From assembly GCA_022842885.1 (NCBI GenBank), contig JALHOR010000007.1, forward strand, positions 1 to 59,351: 59,351 bases of DNA, in the 5' to 3' direction. Positions 49,080 through 57,994 of this stretch are shown in pieces; position 1 is the stretch's first letter; the number at the start of each line of letters is the position of its first letter. The position numbers were made by a program, and so were the translations under genes. The notes under the pieces were generated by a model. It was not told where the DNA came from, searched no databases, and was given only the letters and a program-made list of their open reading frames with translations. The stretch is from Anaerolineae bacterium. Its GTDB lineage: Bacteria; Chloroflexota; Anaerolineae; Aggregatilineales; Phototrophicaceae.

Positions 49080-49943
49080 ATGGGGTTACAAGAACAAATT
49101 GCCGAAGCCATTATTGCCGCGTTTGACGAATTGGGTGGCGACCCACAAGGTGCTGTGGAAGCTGCCATGCGGGCAGAAAATGTCGAAACATGGATTCAAC
49201 AAGAGACTGCGACCATTGCCGTCGCGGGTGGGCTGGAAATGGCATTTCCCGGCTTGCACGCGCTGACAATTCCGGCGGGGATGACATTCTTGATGCATCG
49301 CATGGCATATATTAGCCGCGGCATCGGGGCATTAAAAAATGCCTATATCGTCGAGACACCTGCTTATTCGGATATGCGAAATATCCTTACCGTATGGAGC
49401 AACGATTCATATTACAACGCTAATCTGCTGGATTATAAAGCGATTAGTTTGGATGTGTTTTTGCATGTTCTTGGCGATGCTGGGTATCAAGAATTGATGA
49501 GCGCCATCGAAAAAACAACCCATCTTAAAACGGATACTGTGATTACCAATACCTTGAATGCGCTGAAGACGCTTGCTGATGAATTTGCTAGCGATGAACG
49601 GGCAATGCGTTTGCTGCGGGCGCTAACCGACGAAGAAACGGCTGACCGTGCCATTGCTGCCGCCCAGAACCGTGTGGCGACTGCCGATGGTGTTGCGGTG
49701 AATCGCCCCATGAGCCGCCGCCTGAGCGCCCGTTTGGCAATGCGCCTAGCCGGGCAACTGAGCGCCCGCATTCCGGCGAAATTTGTGGTCGGGTTTATTC
49801 CGTTGGCAGGGGCGCTGGTGAATGCCTTCTTTAACGCGCAAACATTATTAAGCATGGCAGATGCTGCCCGCAAATACTACAACAATGCGTTCACGCTGGC
49901 AGATTTGGTGGCATTAAATGCCCCCGTCAAGCAATCTGAATAA
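49080..49943 (+). CDS. EcsC-like membrane-associated protein
   Basis: This 287-residue protein resembles the EcsC family. AFPGLHALTIPAGMTFLMHR and MAYISRGIGALKNAYIVETP match its N-terminal core, and the C-terminal half holds two amphipathic or membrane stretches (RLSARLAMRLAGQLSARIPA, then FVVGFIPLAGALVNAFFNAQ). EcsC in Bacillus is encoded with the EcsAB transporter and its biochemical role is unclear; related domains appear near toxins and in defence islands. It lies 80 bases after the unknown gene on the same strand, so the three may form one unit. The 80-base gap holds no evident terminator. Confidence 0.65.
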   Translation: MGLQEQIAEAIIAAFDELGGDPQGAVEAAMRAENVETWIQQETATIAVAGGLEMAFPGLHALTIPAGMTFLMHRMAYISRGIGALKNAYIVETPAYSDMRNILTVWSNDSYYNANLLDYKAISLDVFLHVLGDAGYQELMSAIEKTTHLKTDTVITNTLNALKTLADEFASDERAMRLLRALTDEETADRAIAAAQNRVATADGVAVNRPMSRRLSARLAMRLAGQLSARIPAKFVVGFIPLAGALVNAFFNAQTLLSMADAARKYYNNAFTLADLVALNAPVKQSE

Positions 49944-49977
49944 TTCACCGGAAGTCATTTCAACAGGCGCAGCTAGT

Positions 49978-50005
49978 GCTAGGGTCGGGGAGATACTCCG
50001 ACCCA
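49978..50005. repeat. Hairpin repeat, copy 10 (imperfect)
   Basis: CTAGGGTCGG and CTCCGACCC (within 49979-50004) form a stem with a small G bulge and the central ATA typical of the family. It lies between the EcsC-like gene and the convergent PknK-like kinase. Confidence 0.5.
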
Positions 50006-50030
50006 GCAACAGCCATTTTTGTAATCAGGG

Positions 50031-53000
50031 CTACCCTATCACCGCCATACGTTCTACTTCTAGGTATGCGCCAAGGGCATCGTAAATGCTGCGTGCCTCT
50101 TGCCACATGGTCAATGCCGCTTCGCCATCCTCATATAAAACTGCTAATGCCCACGCCCGCAGAGTAGCGGCACGTTGAGCATCCAAGCCATTTTCAGCAG
50201 CAATAGTCAGGCTTTGGGTAAAACAATCAGCAAAAAAATAACCGTTTTCAGCCAGCATAATGGGCATTTGCGTATAGGCAGCGACCATGCCCAAAACCCG
50301 CCACGCCGCCGCTATATAATCCGGCGATTGCACTTCCTGAGCCAAGGCATATGCCCGCTGTGCTGCGGTTGCGGCTTCATCGCTTCTGGCTTGCCCCAAC
50401 TGTGCCTCTGCTAAACAGCGATATGTATCGGATAAGATGCTTAAACCAGAGGTTTTTGCCATCTCAATCACTTTGAGCAATTTCGCTTCGGCTTCTGGAT
50501 ATTGGCGCAAAATCACTTGGATACCGCCCAAGTTACTCAGATACACCATTTCAGCATCGCGGTTGCCAAATTCACGGGCGAGCATTAATGCCTGTTCGTA
50601 CTGAGTATAGGAAGTCTCATAATCCCCGTAGGATTCGCGGATAACCCCCAAGTTATTTAAGACCGCCATCGCCGCACCACGATTGGCAATCTGGTTAAAT
50701 ATCTCGACGGCTTGTTTAAAATAGTCTTCGGCGGGGGCATAACGCCCTTGCACCAGATGCAAGATGCCAATCAGATTAAAACACTGCCCGCGTTGATTGG
50801 CAGAGTTAATGCGCTCACTGGTATCTAGTAATTCTTGTGCCAGTTCTAGCGCGGTATCTACCTGCCCGGTATGCAACAAACTCCACGCTTTCATCCACGT
50901 ATTTTGCACAAATTCGAGCGACGCATCTATTTGGCGGGCAATATCCGCCCCCATTTCAGCGGCGGCAATGGCGCCTTTAAAATCGCCTTGGCGCACTTTT
51001 GCCTCGCCCATCCCATGAAACGCCCGCGCTCGGTCAATCGGTGTTTCTGCCGCTTGCTGCATTGCTGCCCAAATCTGAATCGACTCATCATAGCGGGCTT
51101 GCCAAGTGAGCATCATGCCCAAACCGCGATACAGACTTGTCAAATCATCGGTTGCAAGATAAGGGGTATCGGCTTGTTGATGATAATGCAGCGCCTTCTG
51201 GTAGCAACTAATCGCCGTCGTGGGGGCATAACTGTCTTGGGCTTGTTTGCCCGCCCGCAAGAACCAATGCATTGCTTGGTCTAAAGCATGGGCATGTTCA
51301 TAATGTTCGGCAATGATGAGCGCATAATCATTGATATTGGCGGCGTACACTTGTTGGATGGCAGTTGCCACCTGAAGATGCAATTCCTGCCGCGTTTCTG
51401 GCGATAATTCGCGCAAAATACGCTCTTGAATCTGGGCATGGGTAAAGCGCCATTGTTCGTCTATGACTTCCAACACCGCCACACTGGAGCAAGTCGTCAG
51501 CCAATTATCAAAATCAATCGTGGGTGCAAGCTGCCGCAGCAAGTCCAAATCCAGAAAACGCCCCGTTACGGCAGCGATATTCAACAAGTCGCGGGCATCT
51601 GCCGGAACATAATTCAAACGGCGCTGCACCACTTGGTTCACGCCCCCTGCCACCACTCGCGCTGGCAGGCTCATGCTGGCAATATGTTGTAGCTGTCCGG
51701 CTTCCTCTGCCAATGCCCGAATCACCTCGACCAAGAAGAAAACATTGCCTTCGGTTTCTTTGCGTAAAAAGCTCAGGATTTTGGGTTGGCTGCCTGTTTT
51801 CCCCAGAATCGAGACACTTAATGATTCGATATGTCTATCGTTCAGGCGCTCTAATTTCATGACCTGCATGGCAGGCAATTTAGCCGGCAAATCTGGGGCT
51901 TCATCGCTGCTGTAATCCGCTACAATCAGCAAGGACATATCCGCCATCATCGTACTTAATTTGCGGAGAACAGTGAGGCTTTCTTCCGCCCATTGTATAT
52001 CTTCCAATAAAATCAGCACGGGTTCAGTAAAACGCCGGAATAATTGGGCAATGGTATTTAACAGGCGGTCTTGCCCGGCTTGCCCCGTTAAGACTGGGGC
52101 ATCTTCCACCGGACGATTTAACAACTCGCTGGCATCTGGCACAATCTGCTTTAAGATGCTGGCTTCTGTATCGCTCACGTCCACCGCAATCATTAGGCGG
52201 CGCAGGGCATCGCGCCATAATTGGTAGGACAAGCCCCCACCCGCCGTCCCTTGCCCATGTAACACCACCGCACCGCGTATCAAGGCACGAGTGCGAAGTT
52301 CATTAATCAACCGCGATTTGCCCACCCCGCTTTCGCCACCAATCAGCCAGCCCGACCCATCGCCTGCCAACGCCGATTGAAGGGCATTTTCTAACTGATT
52401 CATTTCATCGTCACGCCCGACAAAAGGCGGCGCTTGCAAAAAACTTTCGCGGATAGCGATTGTTTCTTGGGCAATAGGAAAATCAGTTGCAGCAGCAATC
52501 GCCGCCACCACCGCGCTGGCATCCCGATACCGATTTTCTGGGTCTTTATCCAGCAGTTTTTCGAGAACTTCTGCCAGTTCAACGCTAATATCCAGAGGTG
52601 ATAAATCAATCGGAGTAAAAATAATATTCTGAATCAGTTGCCCGATGCTGCTCAAATCAAAAGGGTGCTGTCCGGCAAGAATTTCATACATCATCACGCC
52701 AGCGGCGTATAAATCTGCCTGTTGTGAAGCCGGTTCGCCTTGCAGAGTTTCGGGTGCCATGTAGGCAATCGTACCCGCGATACCGTCCCCTTCATCTGGG
52801 TCTTGTTGTTCGCGCAAGGTTGCCAAGCCAAAATCGAGCAGTTTCACTTCCTGCTGTGTGACCAAGGCATTATCCGGCTTCAGGTCGCGGTGAATGATGC
52901 CGCGCCGATGAAGATAGTCCAGTGCCTGCAACATCTGCACACACAAGTTGATTTTGATTTCAAACGGCGCATGAACCCCAGCCTCCATGAAGGTCTGCGG

Positions 53001-53318
53001 CGCATCCAACAGCGTCATGGTGAAAAACGGCGACCGGTCTTTATCAAAGCCATAATCCAGCACATTGATAATATGGGGATGATAAAGCGAGGCTAATGTT
53101 GCAAATTCTTTTGCTAACAGGATGCGGGTATTGATGGTGCTTTGCCCGGTATTGCTATCCGAGGCTGCCAAGTCTGCGGGTGTAATGACGCGCTTTAGGG
53201 CGACTTGCTGCTGGGTTAAACGATCAATAGCACGATACACCGCGCCCATGCCGCCTTGCCCCAATTTGTTCACTAATTGATAACGATTGGCAGTGATATG
53301 TAGTTCACCCTCCATCAT
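50031..53318 (-). CDS. Ser/Thr kinase with AAA ATPase and TPR domains (PknK-like)
   Basis: The 1095-residue protein joins three parts. Residues 12-275 are a kinase: LGQGGMGAVYRAIDR, VALKRV, IIHRDLKPDNALV, LDFGLATL, GTIAYMAPETLQG. Residues about 295-620 are a STAND/AAA-type ATPase, with PFVGRDDEMNQLENALQSAL, Walker A GGESGVGKSRLI and Walker B PVLILLEDIQWAEES. From about 640 to the end run TPR-type helix pairs such as AMAVLNNLGVIRESYGDYET. No DNA-binding HTH ends it, unlike MalT/LuxR relatives. Such proteins couple phosphorylation to nucleotide-driven assembly on a TPR scaffold. AGGAGATGAG precedes the ATG. Confidence 0.92.
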   Translation of the reverse strand: MMEGELHITANRYQLVNKLGQGGMGAVYRAIDRLTQQQVALKRVITPADLAASDSNTGQSTINTRILLAKEFATLASLYHPHIINVLDYGFDKDRSPFFTMTLLDAPQTFMEAGVHAPFEIKINLCVQMLQALDYLHRRGIIHRDLKPDNALVTQQEVKLLDFGLATLREQQDPDEGDGIAGTIAYMAPETLQGEPASQQADLYAAGVMMYEILAGQHPFDLSSIGQLIQNIIFTPIDLSPLDISVELAEVLEKLLDKDPENRYRDASAVVAAIAAATDFPIAQETIAIRESFLQAPPFVGRDDEMNQLENALQSALAGDGSGWLIGGESGVGKSRLINELRTRALIRGAVVLHGQGTAGGGLSYQLWRDALRRLMIAVDVSDTEASILKQIVPDASELLNRPVEDAPVLTGQAGQDRLLNTIAQLFRRFTEPVLILLEDIQWAEESLTVLRKLSTMMADMSLLIVADYSSDEAPDLPAKLPAMQVMKLERLNDRHIESLSVSILGKTGSQPKILSFLRKETEGNVFFLVEVIRALAEEAGQLQHIASMSLPARVVAGGVNQVVQRRLNYVPADARDLLNIAAVTGRFLDLDLLRQLAPTIDFDNWLTTCSSVAVLEVIDEQWRFTHAQIQERILRELSPETRQELHLQVATAIQQVYAANINDYALIIAEHYEHAHALDQAMHWFLRAGKQAQDSYAPTTAISCYQKALHYHQQADTPYLATDDLTSLYRGLGMMLTWQARYDESIQIWAAMQQAAETPIDRARAFHGMGEAKVRQGDFKGAIAAAEMGADIARQIDASLEFVQNTWMKAWSLLHTGQVDTALELAQELLDTSERINSANQRGQCFNLIGILHLVQGRYAPAEDYFKQAVEIFNQIANRGAAMAVLNNLGVIRESYGDYETSYTQYEQALMLAREFGNRDAEMVYLSNLGGIQVILRQYPEAEAKLLKVIEMAKTSGLSILSDTYRCLAEAQLGQARSDEAATAAQRAYALAQEVQSPDYIAAAWRVLGMVAAYTQMPIMLAENGYFFADCFTQSLTIAAENGLDAQRAATLRAWALAVLYEDGEAALTMWQEARSIYDALGAYLEVERMAVIG

Positions 53319-53371
53319 CTCATCTCCTATTGTGGTTCCCCCATCGTAAAATATCTTATCACTGGCAAAAC

Positions 53372-53400
53372 AAAAAAGGCAGAAATAATCTGCCCTTTTT
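53372..53400 (-). terminator. Bidirectional intrinsic terminator
   Basis: GGCAGA-aataa-TCTGCC is flanked by an A-tract on one side and a T-tract on the other. On the minus strand it follows the stop of the 53425 gene by about 25 bases, with TTTTTTG after the stem. Confidence 0.7.
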
Positions 53401-53424
53401 GCGCTACTTTAAGTATTGCGATGG

Positions 53425-53952
53425 TTAGTTCTGGATGCAGGATTCCGGCGTACCGAAGCATGTCCATGAAACAGTCAGGGCATTCGCACCGTTGGCATTG
53501 TTAGTTGCCTTCACCGTTGCTGCCGTCCAATAGGTGGAACCAGCTTGCAGCCCAATCACAGTCCAATTGCCATTCGGGCAACCGGCTTGTTTGGGTGTTG
53601 GTGATACAGGTGCGGGACTCATGAAGGACGGATCCGGCGCGTGCAGATAAACGCTGGTACGACCATTGGAGTCGGATACAAAGGTATCGCTGGTTACGCT
53701 AGAAATACTAATCGGGTTGCGTCCGGGGGCAATGCTGCCACCCCGATTTTGGCACAGTGCTGTCACTTTGCCATGAGCATTCAAGGTAAAGGTATACGAA
53801 CCACTGCCCAAACCTGCGGCATCACCACGCACTACAAATGAACCAGAAGAAGCACTAACGCCACCTACAAAATGAACATTGCCAGCATAAGCGATGAGTG
53901 CGGCACTCCCAATAAGCATGACCAGAATAAGAACTGCCAACCGACGTGACAT
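53425..53952 (-). CDS. Secreted protein of unknown function
   Basis: The 175-residue protein has a clear signal peptide (LAVLILVMLIGSAALIAYAG) and a mature beta-rich domain, SGSFVVRGDAAGLGSGSYTF, TLNAHGKVTALCQNRGG and the tail LTVSWTCFGTPESCIQN. Four Cys (two near each end) could form disulfides outside the cell. It looks like a short repeat-type surface protein, but no family is known to me. GGGGGGAGAAATATC precedes the ATG, an unusually strong binding site, suggesting high expression. It has its own promoter (TATAAT at 54013-54018) and terminator. Confidence 0.75.
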   Translation of the reverse strand: MSRRLAVLILVMLIGSAALIAYAGNVHFVGGVSASSGSFVVRGDAAGLGSGSYTFTLNAHGKVTALCQNRGGSIAPGRNPISISSVTSDTFVSDSNGRTSVYLHAPDPSFMSPAPVSPTPKQAGCPNGNWTVIGLQAGSTYWTAATVKATNNANGANALTVSWTCFGTPESCIQN

Positions 53953-54012
53953 GATATTTCTCCCCCCTAATAGGGTTTCATCTATTTTTTGTTATATTTT
54001 GGAACATTACTT

Positions 54013-54018
54013 ATTATA
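54013..54018 (-). promoter_or_regulatory. -10 element before the secreted 175-aa protein
   Basis: TATAAT on the minus strand within the AT-rich divergent spacer (53953-54207), about 60 bases from the ATG. The -35 is weak (GTAGCA at 17-base spacing). The rest of the spacer has no other feature I can support. Confidence 0.5.
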
Positions 54019-54207
54019 ACACAAGTTTAAAAAAATGCTACTCAAAAATGCTCATTTTTTGTGGTTTTTTATAAGGATTATTTAAATTCGTACTACATTC
54101 AAATGAAATTATAACGATTAGGCGATTTAGCAGCTTAAATCTTTTTCTTTATGACATTTTGCATTATGCTTCTGCAATAGTAAATTAAGCATGGTCACAG
54201 GAACACT

Positions 54208-56208
54208 ATGGCATCTCTCGCTGGCACAACATTGGGTGCCTATGAAGTGAAAGACCAAATCGGACGCGGCGGTATGGCGGCGGTGTACCGGGCGTATCAC
54301 AGTGCCACCGGGCGCGACGTGGCAATTAAAGTAATGCTGCCAGATTTGGGCATTGATGAAAATTTCCGTAAACGGTTTGACTGCGAAGCCCGCACTCTCG
54401 CTGGATTACAGCATGTGCATATCCTCCCTGTGTTCGATTATGGCGACCAAAATGACATTTTGTATCTGGTCATGCCGCTGCTGCCGGGCAAAAACCTGAG
54501 CGATAGATTGCGTGCCGGGCGCTTGGAGATGACCGAAGTAGCGCGGTTGTTCCGGCAGATGGCATCGGCGCTGGATTATGCTCATCAGCGCGGTTTTTTG
54601 CACCGCGATATTAAGCCCGGTAATGTGCTGTTGGATGACAGCGGCAATGTGCTGTTAGCAGATTTTGGGCTAACGCGCATGATTGACCACAACGAAATGT
54701 CGCGCTTGACCAGCGATTCGACCGTTGTCGGCACGCCCGCGTATATGTCGCCGGAACAAGGGCAAGGCATGGAACTGGATTCGCGCAGCGATTTGTATTC
54801 GTTGGGCGTGGTGTTATACGAGATGCTCACCGGGGATGTGCCATTCCGGGCGGAAACACCCGTCGCTGTTATTTTTAAACATGTTTCCGAACCCATCCCC
54901 ACAACAAAATTACATCGGGATGATGTGCCGGATGCTGTCGAAAATGTGCTAAAAAAAGCGATGGCAAAATTCCCCAACCAACGTTTTACTTCGGCACTGG
55001 CAATGTCCGAGGCTTTGGATGCGGCATTGGGCTTGCCGACCACGACAGCATCCGTTTCGGCTGTTCCCACCGCGCCTGATTTCCATGAAGATCACCCCAC
55101 GACCATTGCCAGCGTCACTAAACCGTCGCCCACTCCCGATTATCCAACCATGCCACTGCCGACAGTTCGTAGTTCCCGCCAGACGCAGCGCAGCACCCAA
55201 GCCAGTGTCGCCATCATCAGCGTGATTATTGTCTTGGTGGTGGCATTGGCAGTTTTTGTGCGCCCTGCCGCTGCGCCAAATAATGCTTATGTCGCACCGA
55301 TTATCCCTACCGAGAACACGGGTTTGCCCCTGCTGCTAGAAATTGATGCCGAAGCGGGCATCACCAGTTTGGCATTCAGCCCGGATGGCACGCGCATCGT
55401 TGCCGGACGCGATAATAATACTGCGGCAGTCTATGAAGCGAGTGATGGCGACACGGTATTTATATTGGAAAGCCACAGCGGGGATGTGTTAAGCGTCGCC
55501 TATAGTGCCGATGGCAGCACCCTTTTCACCGGGGGCGCAGATAATATGTATTTTCAGTGGGATACAGCAGAAGGTTCACAGCAAATTACCGGGATGGAAG
55601 GCGGACCCGTGCGGGCATTTGCAACAAATGAAACTTTTTATGCCTATGCCACCAATCAATATTTAGCGGTGGGTAAAATTGAAGCCATTGGCGGCTATTA
55701 TTATGAACCCATCCCTACCGAAACCAATATCTTCAGTTTGGCTTTCGCCGCAGACGATGCTTTATTGGCAGTGGGCGATGCCGATGGCAATGTACTGTTA
55801 TTTAACCCGGATGACCGTGATTTTGTGACGACCTTCAAAGCGGGTGCAGCCCGCATTATGGGGGTGGCGTTTAATGCCGATAGCACGCAGGTTTTCGCCG
55901 GGGATAATGCCCGCATTTTGCATGTCTGGAACGTCGCCGACGGCGCAGCTTTGCACGAAATTACCACCGATGCCCCCATTAACGGCATTGCCATCACGCC
56001 GGATGGCAGTTTATTAGCCAGCGCCCATGAAGATAACGCCGTGCGTTTGTGGGCAGCCGATACCATGACGCTGAAATTAACATTGACCGATTTTGCCGCC
56101 CCCATGAAAACGGTTCAGTTTAACCCGGCAGGCACACATCTCGTCACCGCAGGCGACGATGGGCGCATCCGCATCTGGGATATTGGTGATTTGCTGCCGA
56201 ATGGATAG
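54208..56208 (+). CDS. Ser/Thr protein kinase with extracytoplasmic WD40 propeller
   Basis: The kinase domain (residues 8-270) is complete: IGRGGMAAVYRAYH, VAIKVMLP, FLHRDIKPGNVLLD, LADFGLTRM and GTPAYMSPEQ. A Pro/Thr linker leads to one membrane helix (about 332-350, VAIISVIIVLVVALAVFVR). Outside lies a WD40 propeller of six to seven blades with units such as LAFSPDGTRIVAGRDNN, VAYSADGSTLFTGGADN, IAITPDGSLLASAHEDN and VQFNPAGTHLVTAGDD. The outer propeller probably senses a protein or wall ligand. The layout is common among Chloroflexota kinases. The start follows CAGGAACACT. Confidence 0.94.
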   Translation: MASLAGTTLGAYEVKDQIGRGGMAAVYRAYHSATGRDVAIKVMLPDLGIDENFRKRFDCEARTLAGLQHVHILPVFDYGDQNDILYLVMPLLPGKNLSDRLRAGRLEMTEVARLFRQMASALDYAHQRGFLHRDIKPGNVLLDDSGNVLLADFGLTRMIDHNEMSRLTSDSTVVGTPAYMSPEQGQGMELDSRSDLYSLGVVLYEMLTGDVPFRAETPVAVIFKHVSEPIPTTKLHRDDVPDAVENVLKKAMAKFPNQRFTSALAMSEALDAALGLPTTTASVSAVPTAPDFHEDHPTTIASVTKPSPTPDYPTMPLPTVRSSRQTQRSTQASVAIISVIIVLVVALAVFVRPAAAPNNAYVAPIIPTENTGLPLLLEIDAEAGITSLAFSPDGTRIVAGRDNNTAAVYEASDGDTVFILESHSGDVLSVAYSADGSTLFTGGADNMYFQWDTAEGSQQITGMEGGPVRAFATNETFYAYATNQYLAVGKIEAIGGYYYEPIPTETNIFSLAFAADDALLAVGDADGNVLLFNPDDRDFVTTFKAGAARIMGVAFNADSTQVFAGDNARILHVWNVADGAALHEITTDAPINGIAITPDGSLLASAHEDNAVRLWAADTMTLKLTLTDFAAPMKTVQFNPAGTHLVTAGDDGRIRIWDIGDLLPNG

Positions 56209-56212
56209 CTAT

Positions 56213-56310
56213 AGGGTTAAGTTAAAAGATGAAAGTGCAAAGTCTTTAATCCTTTTAAACTTGCACGAAAAATTTTGAGGTTTAAAAGCTAACGGCTAAG
56301 AGCTAAAAGC
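56213..56310. repeat. Heptamer (STRR-like) repeats upstream of the FGGY kinase gene
   Basis: Heptads TAAAAGA, TGAAAGT and GCAAAGT, then TAAAAGC, TAACGGC, TAAGAGC, TAAAAGC and TGA follow in register. The vocabulary is that of 41925-42325. The tract reaches to within fourteen bases of the next start codon, which lacks a visible binding site. Confidence 0.6.
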
Positions 56311-56323
56311 TGAATTGTTTACT

Positions 56324-57760
56324 ATGTCCCTGCTCATCTTAGATATTGGGAGTTCTTCTGTGCGGGCGCTGCTGATGGATGCGGACGCCCAAATGATTCC
56401 GGGGGCGATTACCAGCCAACCGCATCAATTCAACACGCAGGTATCCGGCGAATCGGCTGCTGATGCCCGTGCTTTGCAAGTCTTGGTAGAACGCTGTTTA
56501 GAGGATATTGGGCAGCATCCAGCGGCAAAAAATATCGTAGGAGTAGCCACTGCCACATTTGCCGGCAGTTTGGTCGGCGTAGATGCTGATAACCATGCCG
56601 TAACGCCCGTTTTGACGTATGCCGATACGCGCAGCGCCGATATGACCCACGCCCTAAAACAACAGCATGATTTGAATGCTATACATCAGCGCACGGGCTG
56701 CCGTTTGCATACCGCCTATTATCCCGCGCAAATCACTTGGTTACGCCACACCCATCCAGATGTGGTTCAACGAGTCGTCCGCTGGATGGATTTCAGCAGT
56801 TATTTGTATTTGCAGTGGTTTGGTGTGGCAAAGATGAGCTATTCGGTGGCGGCATGGTCAGGCTTGCTGAACCGAGCAACCTTAAACTGGGATGCTGATG
56901 TGTTATCGTGGTTGCATTTATCGCCAGAAAATTTGCCGCAATTGACCGATTTTTCGGATGCTCAAGTTGGGTTAATTGAACCTTATGCCAGTCGGTATCC
57001 GTTGCTGCGCGAAGTGCCATTTTTACTGCCGGTGGGCGATGGCGCGGCGGCAAATATTGGGTCGGGTGCGGGGGATGAAACTCATCTGGCACTGACGATT
57101 GGCACGACAGCCGCAGTGCGGCGCGTTACGATGCAATTTTCGCCTGTACCGCCGGGGCTGTGGGCATATCGCGTGGATACAAAACGGCATCTTATCGGCG
57201 GTGCAACCAGCGAAGGCGGCAATATTTTTCAATGGGCGCGGCAAACATTCGCACTCAGCGAAACCACTATTGAAACGGCATTGGCACAACTAGCGCCCGA
57301 TGCTCATGGCTTGACGATTTTGCCACTGTTGGCAGGTGAACGTAGTCCCGGTTGGCAGCCCAACGCTGTCGGCACGATTCATGGACTGCATTTAGGCACG
57401 ACACCGCTGGATATTTTGCAGGCATTGTTAGAAAGTGTGGCGCTGCGTTTGGCACAGATTATCGAACAATTGCAACCAGCATCCGATGTAGCAGTGATGG
57501 CAGGCGGCGGGGCAATTTCAGCCTCTTCAGCGTGGGCGCAAATCTTGGCAGATGCGTTTAATCGCCCCTTGCAGGTGTTGGCAGAACCCGAAGTCACGGC
57601 ACGCGGCGTAGCATTGTTGGCATTCTCCATATTTTCAGAAGATGCGCCAACACCAGCCCCGCGCCTTGCCCGCCTTGTCTATCCGCGTCCAGCATCAGTA
57701 GCGGTTTATGCGGCAGCGCAGCAACGTCAAATGGCATTATATGCTCGCCTGTACTCATAG
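56324..57760 (+). CDS. FGGY-family carbohydrate kinase
   Basis: ATG 56324 gives 478 residues; TTG 56315 is in frame upstream. The two-domain sugar kinase fold shows LLILDIGSSSVRALLMDADA (phosphate 1), the metal and sugar region VLTYADTRSADMTHALK, LALTIGTTAAVRRVT (phosphate 2) and VAVMAGGGAISASSAWAQIL (adenosine site). The sugar is probably gluconate or a pentulose, but this cannot be settled by eye. No shine-Dalgarno is visible: heptamer repeats occupy the upstream region, as at the propeller gene at 42 kb. Confidence 0.88.
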   Translation: MSLLILDIGSSSVRALLMDADAQMIPGAITSQPHQFNTQVSGESAADARALQVLVERCLEDIGQHPAAKNIVGVATATFAGSLVGVDADNHAVTPVLTYADTRSADMTHALKQQHDLNAIHQRTGCRLHTAYYPAQITWLRHTHPDVVQRVVRWMDFSSYLYLQWFGVAKMSYSVAAWSGLLNRATLNWDADVLSWLHLSPENLPQLTDFSDAQVGLIEPYASRYPLLREVPFLLPVGDGAAANIGSGAGDETHLALTIGTTAAVRRVTMQFSPVPPGLWAYRVDTKRHLIGGATSEGGNIFQWARQTFALSETTIETALAQLAPDAHGLTILPLLAGERSPGWQPNAVGTIHGLHLGTTPLDILQALLESVALRLAQIIEQLQPASDVAVMAGGGAISASSAWAQILADAFNRPLQVLAEPEVTARGVALLAFSIFSEDAPTPAPRLARLVYPRPASVAVYAAAQQRQMALYARLYS

Positions 57761-57799
57761 ACCTTAACTCATCATCTCAGGCTTGAACACAGACTTTTT

Positions 57800-57850
57800 A
57801 TGGCTACATCTCCACAGCAAAAACCTGACTCACCCAATGCCCGCCGCTGA
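57800..57850 (+). CDS. Possible 16-residue leader peptide
   Basis: ATGGCTACATCTCC opens a short frame (MATSPQQKPDSPNARR, then TGA) in the 234-base gap before homospermidine synthase. It has only a T-rich region before the start and no strong binding site. No attenuator hairpin is seen. I list it as a weak candidate only. Confidence 0.15.
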   Translation: MATSPQQKPDSPNARR

Positions 57851-57994
57851 CCCATAAGCCTACAAGCTACGGCAAAGACCTCTATGCTTTTTTCCCACAG
57901 AAGCTAATGTTACACTCTTAACAAGCAATGCGGTTTCCTAACCTATTCGCAGTTGCTACTCATTTATATTTTTTCTCTTTAGGAAGACAATCTC

